Assembly: GCF_020736365.1 (NCBI RefSeq)
Contig: NZ_CP085988.1
Coordinates: 681,001-745,000 of the forward strand
DNA: 64,000 nt
Origin: Clostridium sp. M62/1
Lineage (GTDB): Bacteria; Bacillota; Clostridia; Lachnospirales; Lachnospiraceae
Direction: 5' to 3'
Below are positions 17,824-25,303 of this stretch, in pieces. The notes under the pieces are model-generated. The model did not search any database. It saw only the letters and a program-made list of their open reading frames with translations, and was not told where the DNA came from. Position numbers and translations under genes: made by a program. The stretch's first letter is position 1. Every line of letters starts with the position of its first letter.

Positions 17824-19463
17824 CGCAGGAAATAACAATGGGGTCTTTGTTCTCCGGGAGCGGTGGCTTTGAACTGGCAGGATCGATATTCGGAATCAGA
17901 CCAATATGGGCAAGCGAGATAGAGCCATTCCCGATACTGGTAACCACAAAGAACTTCCCGGAAATGAAACACCTCGGAGACATCAATAAATTAAACGGCG
18001 CAGACTTAGAGCCAGTGACCATCATCGCAGGCGGCTCTCCATGCCAGGACATGAGCATAGCCGGAAAGCGTGAGGGTCTGGACGGTTCACGAAGCAATCT
18101 GTTCCGTGAGCAGATACGGATCATAAAGGAGATGAGAGAAAGTGACAGAGCAGCAGGCAGAACAGGAACGCAGATCAGACCGAGATACATGGTCTGGGAG
18201 AACGTGCCTGGAGCATTCAGTAGCAACAAGGGCAAAGACTTCCAGGCAGTCCTCCAAGAAATCGTCAGCATCACAGATGAAGAATCCAATGTACCTCTCC
18301 CTCCGAAGGGAAAATGGCAGACAGCCGGATGCATCATGGGCGACCATTTCACCATCGCTTGGCGAGTGCTTGATGCCCAATACTGGGGAGTGCCCCAAAG
18401 AAGAAAGCGTATCTACCTTGTCGCAGATTTTGGAGGAAACACCGCACCAAAAATATTATTTGAGCGAGAAGGCTTGTCTGGGAATTTTACGGAGAGCCGA
18501 GAAGCGTGGCAAAGAACTGCCGGAGATATTAAGACTGGCACTCATAAGACAGGCACAGATGATGTCGAGTGCTATGACATCAGCGACAGACGCAGGGTAG
18601 CTGATAAGAGCGAGGTATCGCCCACGCTCACAACAAAGATGGGGACCGGCGGTAACAATGTACCCATCGTATTAGAAAACCACCCACAGGACAGCAGAGT
18701 GACGATAGCAGAGGACGGTAATGTACCAACGCTAACCAGTCGCATGGGCACCGGGGGGGGGCAATGTACCACTCATCCTCAGCCAATCACATTGCAGATC
18801 AGAAGCGGATGTGAGGGAGGAGGTAAGGGAGCATTGATGCAGACAGATAAGAGCGCAACGCTCAGTACACACAACACGCAGACCTTATTCGACCCGATTC
18901 CAATAGCAGACAAGGCGACCCGATACAAGGGCGGCGGAGATACCAGAAACAATGACGGCTCTGCCAATGGACTTGGCATCGGAGAACCGGGAGCACCTGC
19001 CAACACACTCACGGCCGCAGACAGGCACGGAGTAGCCTGCTTCGCACAACAAGCAATCGGGGAATATGAGGAATCGGAGAAAGCCTCCTGTCTGAAACGC
19101 AGGGATTATAAGGACAGCACCGACCTCATTCTCTGGGAGTACATCATCCGCAGGCTCACACCATTGGAATGCTGTAGACTGCAAGGCTTCCCAGATAACT
19201 GGGCAGAGGAACTGGGGATAACAGAGCCAACGCAGGAAGATATCGATCACTGGCGAGAGGTGTTCCGAACGCAGATGGAAGCCATGGGCGAGAGCAAAAA
19301 GGAAAAGACAGACAACCAGATCTGCAAATGGCTGAAAGACCCGGAGAGCGACTCAGCCAAATATAAGATGTGGGGCAACGGCATAGCACTTCCGTGTGCA
19401 ATGTTTGTGATGGAAGGCATTGCCATGATACTAAGCGAGGAGGATGCAGATGAGCAGAAATAA
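17820..19463 (+). CDS. DNA (cytosine-5-)-methyltransferase
   Basis: The 547-residue Dcm-type enzyme shows motif I SLFSGSGGFELAG, motif IV GGSPCQDMS with the catalytic Cys, motif VI ENVPG, motif VIII QRRKRIYLVADF, motif IX RRLTPLECCRLQGFPD and motif X GNGIALPCA. The long middle (about 230-420) is the target-recognition region and contains repeated TLTxxMGTGG units. No restriction enzyme is adjacent. A nine-G tract interrupts the target-recognition region at codon about 311. Likely role: protection of phage DNA or gene regulation. Confidence 0.93.
   Translation: MTQEITMGSLFSGSGGFELAGSIFGIRPIWASEIEPFPILVTTKNFPEMKHLGDINKLNGADLEPVTIIAGGSPCQDMSIAGKREGLDGSRSNLFREQIRIIKEMRESDRAAGRTGTQIRPRYMVWENVPGAFSSNKGKDFQAVLQEIVSITDEESNVPLPPKGKWQTAGCIMGDHFTIAWRVLDAQYWGVPQRRKRIYLVADFGGNTAPKILFEREGLSGNFTESREAWQRTAGDIKTGTHKTGTDDVECYDISDRRRVADKSEVSPTLTTKMGTGGNNVPIVLENHPQDSRVTIAEDGNVPTLTSRMGTGGGQCTTHPQPITLQIRSGCEGGGKGALMQTDKSATLSTHNTQTLFDPIPIADKATRYKGGGDTRNNDGSANGLGIGEPGAPANTLTAADRHGVACFAQQAIGEYEESEKASCLKRRDYKDSTDLILWEYIIRRLTPLECCRLQGFPDNWAEELGITEPTQEDIDHWREVFRTQMEAMGESKKEKTDNQICKWLKDPESDSAKYKMWGNGIALPCAMFVMEGIAMILSEEDADEQK
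18753..18761 (+). repeat. G9 homopolymer tract in the methyltransferase gene
   Basis: Nine consecutive G lie within the target-recognition region. With 8 or 10 G the frame closes within about 30 codons and motifs IX and X are lost. In the 8-G frame the next residues would read NVPLIL, matching the upstream unit (NVPIV). This suggests the tract has already slipped. Confidence 0.7.
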
Positions 19464-19605
19464 CAGAGATTACATATCCTGTCGCAACCCCGCAGCAACC
19501 AAGCAGCAGGAGGCAGGTTGGAACAGGATGGTGCGAGATTTGGAGCACCGCAAAGCAAAAGAAAATCACAGGAAGGAGGTAAAAACCAATGGCAGAAACG
19601 CATAA
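19450..19605 (+). CDS. Small phage hypothetical protein
   Basis: The 51-residue ORF starts behind GAGGAGGATGCAG. It overlaps the methyltransferase end (14 bases) and the helicase start (17 bases). It is strongly basic and Asn/Lys-rich. The good ribosome site argues that it is translated; function unknown. Confidence 0.5.
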   Translation: MSRNNRDYISCRNPAATKQQEAGWNRMVRDLEHRKAKENHRKEVKTNGRNA

Positions 19606-20938
19606 AGGCTTCGGTCTGCTTTTTGAAATGGGATGCGGAAAGACGCTAACAGCAATCATGATAGCAGGCACGGCTTACCAGATGGGTAAGGTGGAAAAGG
19701 TACTGGTGGTAGCACCGACCTCCGTCTGCTCCGTATGGCCCAAGGACTTCGCAGAATTTGCAGACTTCAAGGCAAACATCAAGGTACTGCTCGGAGACAA
19801 GAACCGCAGGCTGAAGCTGTTAAACGATCTCGACAACTTCCCATTCAAGGCATTAAAGGTAGCCGTTATCAATTATGAATCCACATGGAGAGAAGGCATC
19901 TTTGACGCACTGTATGAATGGAACGCAGACATGATCATCTGCGATGAGAGCCAGAGAATCAAGAGCCACGATGCAGAGCAGTCCAAGGCAATGCACAAAC
20001 TGGGCGACCAGGCAAAGTACAAACTTATCCTGTCCGGAACTCCGGTACAGAATAATGCAATCGACCTGTATAGCCAGTACCGCTTCCTTGACCCGACAAT
20101 CTTCGGAACGAACTTCTATCAGTTCCGAAACAGATATGCCATCATGGGCGGATTTAACAGACACCAGATCGTGGGATACAAAGACCTCGACCAGTTAATC
20201 CAGAAAGAGCACTCCATCGCATACCGAGTGACCAAGGACGAAGCACTCGACCTGCCGGAGCAGACATTCCTGCAGAGATACATAACGATGTCGGCAAAGG
20301 AAAAAAACATCTACGACCGCATCAAGCGTGAGAGTTTCGCAGAACTGGAAAGCGGCGGGCAGATCAGCGCAACGACCGTGCTGACAAAGCTGCTTCGCCT
20401 TCAGCAATTCACTGGCGGATTTTTAGTGGCAGACGGCGAGGAAAAGCCGGAACTGGTCAGCAAGGGCAAGCTGAACGCACTGGAAGAAATCGTGGACGAT
20501 TATGTGGTGGACGCAGGAAAGAAACTGGTAATCTTCGCACGTTTCAGACCGGAGATAGACATCATCGGGCAGATGCTGAAAAAGAAGAAACTCCGCTACG
20601 GAGAAATCTATGGAGATGTGAAACTGGAGGACAGGGGCGACATCGTCAAGGACTTCCAGACGAACCCGGAAACGATGGTATTCCTCGCACAGATCGATAC
20701 TGCAGGACTGGGAATCACACTCACGGCCGCAGACACCTGTGTGTATTATTCGGTCAACTTCAACTATGCAGCATATAGTCAGAGCCTTGCCAGAATCCAC
20801 CGTATCGGGCAGAAGAATGCCTGCACTTATATCCACCTCATCACAGAGGGAACGATAGACGAAGTGGTGCTGAAAGCACTGGCAAAGAAAGAGGATCTGG
20901 CAAAAACAGTCGTGGATACATGGAGGGATTATTTTTAA
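19589..20938 (+). CDS. SNF2-family helicase, ATPase part (split gene)
   Basis: The 449-residue protein starts behind GGAAGGAGG. It shows the Walker A region FEMGCGKT (residues 12-19), motif II as CDESQRIK, motif III LSGTPVQNN, and helicase C-terminal motifs V/VI (DTAGLGITLT; QSLARIHRIGQ). The canonical N-terminal Q-motif segment is missing and lies in the gene at 16923. Phage SNF2 helicases act in DNA replication or recombination. Whether the two parts assemble is unknown. It ends TAATG, coupled to the next gene. Confidence 0.85.
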   Translation: MAETHKGFGLLFEMGCGKTLTAIMIAGTAYQMGKVEKVLVVAPTSVCSVWPKDFAEFADFKANIKVLLGDKNRRLKLLNDLDNFPFKALKVAVINYESTWREGIFDALYEWNADMIICDESQRIKSHDAEQSKAMHKLGDQAKYKLILSGTPVQNNAIDLYSQYRFLDPTIFGTNFYQFRNRYAIMGGFNRHQIVGYKDLDQLIQKEHSIAYRVTKDEALDLPEQTFLQRYITMSAKEKNIYDRIKRESFAELESGGQISATTVLTKLLRLQQFTGGFLVADGEEKPELVSKGKLNALEEIVDDYVVDAGKKLVIFARFRPEIDIIGQMLKKKKLRYGEIYGDVKLEDRGDIVKDFQTNPETMVFLAQIDTAGLGITLTAADTCVYYSVNFNYAAYSQSLARIHRIGQKNACTYIHLITEGTIDEVVLKALAKKEDLAKTVVDTWRDYF

Positions 20939-22080
20939 TGAAGAAAGATATAGATGTAAAATGCTATGAATTAACACTGACACCAAATTATGTGTCAGAT
21001 TGGACTTTTAATGATGCGCTTAGAGAATTAATCCAGAATGGCACAGACCAAGAGGTACTGGATAAGGAGAATAAGTTCCAGATCATTTACAACGGAAAAG
21101 AAAAAACACTCAGACTTGTAAATCAAAAATCTGTCCTTAAGATAAATACCCTGCTTTTAGGACGAAGCAGCAAAGCAAACAATGAGGACACAGTTGGACA
21201 GTTTGGAGAAGGGTATAAAATTGCTGCTCTTGTTTTGAACAGACTTGGGAAAACCTTCACGATTTACAACAATGAAAAAGGGGAAATCTGGGAGTCCAGA
21301 TTTAAAAACTCTGAAAAATGGTTGGAAAAGATCCTCGCATTTTATGTGTACAAGCATGATACAGATAACTCTGGTTTATGTATCGAAGTTGGAAATGTTA
21401 CACACGAGGAATTCAATAATTTATACAAGGTGTGGCTTCATTTGGAGAACTGCGATTATAGCAAAGCCGAGACAGGGTACGGCGAAATTATCTTGGATGA
21501 AGAATATGCCGGAGAAGTATATGTCAATGGATTGTTCGTGGATTGCAACAGTGATTTGAAATACGGGTACAACTTCAAGCCTAAATACATACGACTGGAG
21601 CGTGACCGAAAGACTTGCGATAGTTGGAATGTTGAAGAAATTACATCTCTTATGATTGCTGAAGCAATGGTAAAGGGAGACATTCCAATAGAGCAGGTTA
21701 GGAAAATGATTGAGGAACGTGCGGATGATGTATATCATTTTGAGTTCAATACTTACAAAAACGATGTGAAAAAAGTACAGGAAATGCTAATAGAATCGTT
21801 TGATAGTCAAAATCCACAGCCATACTCCATCCCAGTAGACTCACAGGAAGATGTGAAAAAAGTCAAAGCATATGGTGGAAATCCGGTAGTAGTTCCATCC
21901 GGAGTAGCGAAGCTGCTTAAAGAGGAAAAGGAAAAGCGTATTAAAACACTTATGGAAATACCATGCGCCAGTGTTATGACCTTAAAGGATAAATTCAATA
22001 GATGGTATGACATTTACGCTGAAAAACTTCCGCCAGAAGCGCAGGTGGAAATCAGAAACCTCATCGAAGAATTGGAGTGA
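20938..22080 (+). CDS. GHKL (HSP90-like) ATPase-fold phage protein
   Basis: The 380-residue protein has an N-box-like LRELIQNGTDQ (Glu30, Asn34) and the lid motif GQFGEGYK (87-94), placing it in the GHKL ATP-binding superfamily. The usual DxGxG box is degenerate (LVNQKSVL). The remainder, with RLERDRKTCD, may be a transducer-like domain. The gene is clearly more AT-rich than its neighbours, suggesting separate acquisition. Related proteins occur in other phages, with no firm function. The start overlaps the helicase stop. Confidence 0.7.
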   Translation: MKKDIDVKCYELTLTPNYVSDWTFNDALRELIQNGTDQEVLDKENKFQIIYNGKEKTLRLVNQKSVLKINTLLLGRSSKANNEDTVGQFGEGYKIAALVLNRLGKTFTIYNNEKGEIWESRFKNSEKWLEKILAFYVYKHDTDNSGLCIEVGNVTHEEFNNLYKVWLHLENCDYSKAETGYGEIILDEEYAGEVYVNGLFVDCNSDLKYGYNFKPKYIRLERDRKTCDSWNVEEITSLMIAEAMVKGDIPIEQVRKMIEERADDVYHFEFNTYKNDVKKVQEMLIESFDSQNPQPYSIPVDSQEDVKKVKAYGGNPVVVPSGVAKLLKEEKEKRIKTLMEIPCASVMTLKDKFNRWYDIYAEKLPPEAQVEIRNLIEELE

Positions 22081-22085
22081 TTGAT

Positions 22086-22304
22086 ATGGACAAAATCGTA
22101 ATCTGCAAGCAGTGCGGTAAGCCAGAATACTGGGGAGAAATGAGATGGCTGTCGGGAAGATGTACTTGCAGGAATTGTTACAAAGCAAACTGGCAGGACG
22201 AGAATCATTGCTTATATACATGGGATGATTTAGACGGAAAACGTCCAACAATGAAAGAGTACCAGGAACAGCAGGACGAGAGGTATCGTAATGGCAAAGA
22301 TTGA
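22086..22304 (+). CDS. Small Cys-rich putative zinc-binding protein
   Basis: The 72-residue protein has two CxxC pairs (CKQCG; CTCRNC). ATG at 22086 is preferred over an overlapping GTG at 22077 because GGAG lies 9 bases upstream. The 3' end overlaps the MT-A70 gene by 14 bases. Confidence 0.6.
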   Translation: MDKIVICKQCGKPEYWGEMRWLSGRCTCRNCYKANWQDENHCLYTWDDLDGKRPTMKEYQEQQDERYRNGKD

Positions 22305-22857
22305 TATTTTTAATCCGGAAAGCAAATATGACATCCTCTACACGGACCCACCGTGGCAGCAAGGCAGGGGCGGAAAGAAAGCGGCCAGACCGAACAGCAC
22401 CGGAACAACAGTACCATACGAGACAATGGACGTCCCCGGAATTATGGAACTGCACCGCTATGTCACAAACGAACTCATGAATGAAAAGCACAATGTATTC
22501 ATGTGGACGATAGACAAGTACCTGCCGCAGACAGAGGAAATCATGAGCCTGCTTGGATATAAACTCCACGCAAGGCTGATATGGGATAAGGGCAACGGAC
22601 CGGCACCCGCCTACACGGTGCGCTTCGCACATGAGTACCTGCTCTGGTTCTACAAGAAGGGGAATATCATCCTCCCGGACAAGGACAAGCGTGGAGCATT
22701 CTCCACGGTACTCAGAGAGAACAGCAAACGGCATCACAGTCAGAAGCCGGAATGTGCCTATCAGATGTTAGAAACATTTTTCCCACAAGCAAAGAAACTG
22801 GAACTCTTCGCAAGGGCGGAGCGTGACGGTTGGGACCAGTGGGGAAATGAATTATAA
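22291..22857 (+). CDS. MT-A70 family adenine-N6 methyltransferase
   Basis: The 188-residue enzyme has the catalytic DPPW (residues 19-22) and the C-terminal SAM-binding region SQKPECAYQMLETFFP. It probably methylates adenine in phage DNA. It is short but complete for phage MT-A70 proteins, and no nuclease is adjacent. Confidence 0.9.
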   Translation: MAKIDIFNPESKYDILYTDPPWQQGRGGKKAARPNSTGTTVPYETMDVPGIMELHRYVTNELMNEKHNVFMWTIDKYLPQTEEIMSLLGYKLHARLIWDKGNGPAPAYTVRFAHEYLLWFYKKGNIILPDKDKRGAFSTVLRENSKRHHSQKPECAYQMLETFFPQAKKLELFARAERDGWDQWGNEL

Positions 22858-22878
22858 AACCAAAGGAGGAGCAACAAC

Positions 22879-23349
22879 ATAGAAACAGTCACAACATTAG
22901 ATGACAAGGTCAGAGCTTTCAAGGTACTGCTCGACAAGAAAGATGAATTAGCAGAGCAGACCAAGGCAAACAATGAGGAACTCAAAAACCTCGAACAGGA
23001 AATCGCACAGCAGATGGTGGATGAGGAAAAGCCGGATACTACGGTGGATGGCTTCAAGTACAGCCTGCAGGAGAAAACGAGATACTCCAAGATTTCAGAA
23101 GAAAAGCTGATGGAAAAAGGTCTGGTATTCTTCGATGTCTTGAGAGAGCAGGGATTCGGACACCTCATCACGGAAAGAGTAGATCCACAAACCCTCAACT
23201 CTGCGATGAACAATCTGGCGGCCGAGAACGATGGAGAACTGCCGGAAGAAATGGCAGAGGTACTCTCCGTTTATTCGGAACTTAAGGTATCCAAGAGAAA
23301 AGCCAACACCAAGGCTCTGAACAGAGCAAAGAAAGCACAGGAGGTATAA
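22879..23349 (+). CDS. Phage protein with apparent ATA start codon
   Basis: An ideal AGGAGG (22864-22869) is followed after 9 bases by ATA, then by a frame beginning ETVTTLDDKVRAFKVLLD. The nearest ATG (23014) would remove 45 residues of a well-formed helical region. Start at ATA gives 156 residues with an N-terminal coiled coil and a KANTKALNRAKKAQ basic C-terminus. It lies in the replication region; function unknown, possibly a nuclease-inhibitor-like or recombination accessory protein. Confidence 0.6.
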   Translation: METVTTLDDKVRAFKVLLDKKDELAEQTKANNEELKNLEQEIAQQMVDEEKPDTTVDGFKYSLQEKTRYSKISEEKLMEKGLVFFDVLREQGFGHLITERVDPQTLNSAMNNLAAENDGELPEEMAEVLSVYSELKVSKRKANTKALNRAKKAQEV

Positions 23350-23351
23350 AG

Positions 23352-23831
23352 ATGGACTACGAACAGATGGAAATTGACATCACACTGGAAAGTGACCGTG
23401 ACCTTAAAGAGAATATGCAGGCGACTGCCAAGTTCGCACTGGGGCAGATTATGGAGTATCAGCACCCGACCAAGGTAAAGAACCGCCATGAGGGATACGG
23501 CATCGCAGCAGAGGGATATGCGTCCCTGCAGGGCAAGATGAAATCCACCAAGACAGATATGGATGACCTCTTAAAACTCCTGCCGAATGGAGACGGCGAT
23601 GTCCTCAATGTAATCGGCAGCCTTTACAATTCAGCGGTTGAGGTAGCTGTGGAGTCCATCAAACTGGCAGCGCAGGCACAGAGGATCATGGACGACCTCT
23701 ACTACGGAGAGAGCGGAAAGCCGACACCGATGGAAGAATACATGGACGAGCAGGAAGCAGGAGCGTCAGAGGACGATGGCTTCGAGGAAGCAGACAATAA
23801 CAAAGAAGATGTAGAGGAAATGGAGGAATAA
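23352..23831 (+). CDS. Phage hypothetical protein, acidic C-terminus
   Basis: This 159-residue protein starts 2 bases after the previous stop. It has a helical core and a strongly acidic tail (EEADNNKEDVEEMEE). Its position just before the SSB-like gene suggests a replication or recombination accessory role, by context only. Confidence 0.6.
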   Translation: MDYEQMEIDITLESDRDLKENMQATAKFALGQIMEYQHPTKVKNRHEGYGIAAEGYASLQGKMKSTKTDMDDLLKLLPNGDGDVLNVIGSLYNSAVEVAVESIKLAAQAQRIMDDLYYGESGKPTPMEEYMDEQEAGASEDDGFEEADNNKEDVEEMEE

Positions 23832-23834
23832 GAC

Positions 23835-24611
23835 ATGGCAAAGAATGAGGTAGCAACAACAGATAAGAAGTTTGAACTGGTCACGCTGACCGGAGAACTG
23901 GCGGAGGCGATTGCAGAGGAAATGGACGGACTGGGAAGTATCCCATTCGAGAGGGCAAAGATTCCGAGCGGTGGTGGTCTGGCATTTGAACTTCCGGGAG
24001 AGACAGAGGACGAGCCTGTGATGAGCACGGAACTCACAGGAGTAATCCTCCACCATCATCCGGTAAACGCATACTGGGCAGAACAGTACAGTGGCGGAAA
24101 CGAGCAGCCGGACTGCTCAAGTTATGACGGAAAGCAGGGAGTGGAACGTGAGACAGGAGAAATCCACGACTGCAGCAAGTGCCCGCATAACCAGTTCGGA
24201 AGTGCCGGAGCGGGAAAAGCCTGCAAGAACATTCACAGATGTTACATCCTGCAGGAAGGCAACCCTGTACCGATTATCCTCGCTTTACCGCCAACCTCTC
24301 TGAAATACATCAGAGATTACATCGGCAAGCGAATCCTCCTCAAAGGACTCCGCTGCTACGAAGCGGTAACCAAGATCACGCTGAAAAAAGAAAAGTCAGC
24401 AGACGGCATTACATATTCCAGAGCGGCCTTCACATTTGTTAGTAAGCTGACGGACAAACAGAAAGCCGAAGCCAAGGCAATGGCGGAGAATGTAAAAGCC
24501 ATGGCAGGCAATATCCCGGAAGTAGACGAAGCAGACTACAACGCCGGAGCCGCCGTGGATGCGTCAGAGTTTCAGAATGTAGACGGAGACGCAAATCTGC
24601 CGTTCAACTAA
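23835..24611 (+). CDS. Single-stranded-DNA-binding-like protein
   Basis: The 258-residue protein has a Cys-containing central loop (HDCSKCPHNQFG; KACKNIHRCYI), a beta-rich core and an SSB-like C-terminal tip DANLPFN, which resembles the DDDIPF tail that recruits partners. The primase-helicase at 25304 ends with a near-identical tip. The role as phage SSB is inferred from this tip and from its place before the primase. Confidence 0.6.
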   Translation: MAKNEVATTDKKFELVTLTGELAEAIAEEMDGLGSIPFERAKIPSGGGLAFELPGETEDEPVMSTELTGVILHHHPVNAYWAEQYSGGNEQPDCSSYDGKQGVERETGEIHDCSKCPHNQFGSAGAGKACKNIHRCYILQEGNPVPIILALPPTSLKYIRDYIGKRILLKGLRCYEAVTKITLKKEKSADGITYSRAAFTFVSKLTDKQKAEAKAMAENVKAMAGNIPEVDEADYNAGAAVDASEFQNVDGDANLPFN

Positions 24612-24621
24612 GGCAGACCAA

Positions 24622-24645
24622 GCCAGGAGCGGAAACGCTCCTGGC
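24622..24645 (+). terminator. Strong hairpin after the SSB-like gene
   Basis: A perfect 10-bp stem GCCAGGAGCG/CGCTCCTGGC has a GAAA tetraloop. No T run follows, so it may limit read-through weakly or protect the upstream mRNA rather than terminate. Confidence 0.6.
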
Positions 24646-24666
24646 ATTATCCAAAGGAGGCACAGT

Positions 24667-25302
24667 ATGCAGATATTATTTGATAACTGGACCGGCAGAT
24701 ACGATGACGAATGCTTAATGCCGGGAGATATCGTGGAAGCGGCTATGGTTTACAACTTTAGAGAGAACGCAGGAAACCAGACGGATACTATGATCCAGAT
24801 GAGCGAGGTCGCAGACATCGTAGGCAATCTGCCAATCTATGGCACCATATACAAAGAGAACAGATACTCGCCATGGAAGTACGCAGGACAGTGCTATCCG
24901 GGTGAGTTACAGAATAGAAATCCGGCACTCATGCCGATGTGCTATATCTGCAGCAGATACAGGGCAGATACCAGAGAGGAACTGGAAGAAAACATCAGAG
25001 TGGCGAAGTGGGCAGCAAATAAGGTAGTCAGTGAAGGAAAGATACCGATTGCACCACACCTTTACTTTCCACGTTTTATGGATGACTCCATCGCCGAGGA
25101 AAGATACTTCGGAATGGAAGCAGGCAAGCGTCTGATGATGCAGTGCAAGGAATTCCTCGTAGTGACCGTGGATAATGTGATCAGCGAGGGAATGAATGAG
25201 GAAATCGACTACATGACGAACAAACTCATGATGCAGGGCAAGTCAATCAATTTCACAAGACTTGGACTGGAACAGGTAATACTTAGTAGATTGGAGCGAT
25301 AA
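24667..25302 (+). CDS. Phage protein with DUF7768/DUF4406-like domain
   Basis: The 211-residue protein starts behind CCAAAGGAGGCACAGT. Residues 1-95 are unrecognised. Residues 96-175 (YICSRYRADTREELEENI; PIAPHLYFPRFMDD) match the nucleoside-deoxyribosyltransferase-like fold seen in DUF4406/DUF7768. A role in nucleotide metabolism is possible but not shown. Confidence 0.65.
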   Translation: MQILFDNWTGRYDDECLMPGDIVEAAMVYNFRENAGNQTDTMIQMSEVADIVGNLPIYGTIYKENRYSPWKYAGQCYPGELQNRNPALMPMCYICSRYRADTREELEENIRVAKWAANKVVSEGKIPIAPHLYFPRFMDDSIAEERYFGMEAGKRLMMQCKEFLVVTVDNVISEGMNEEIDYMTNKLMMQGKSINFTRLGLEQVILSRLER

Positions 25303-25303
25303 T

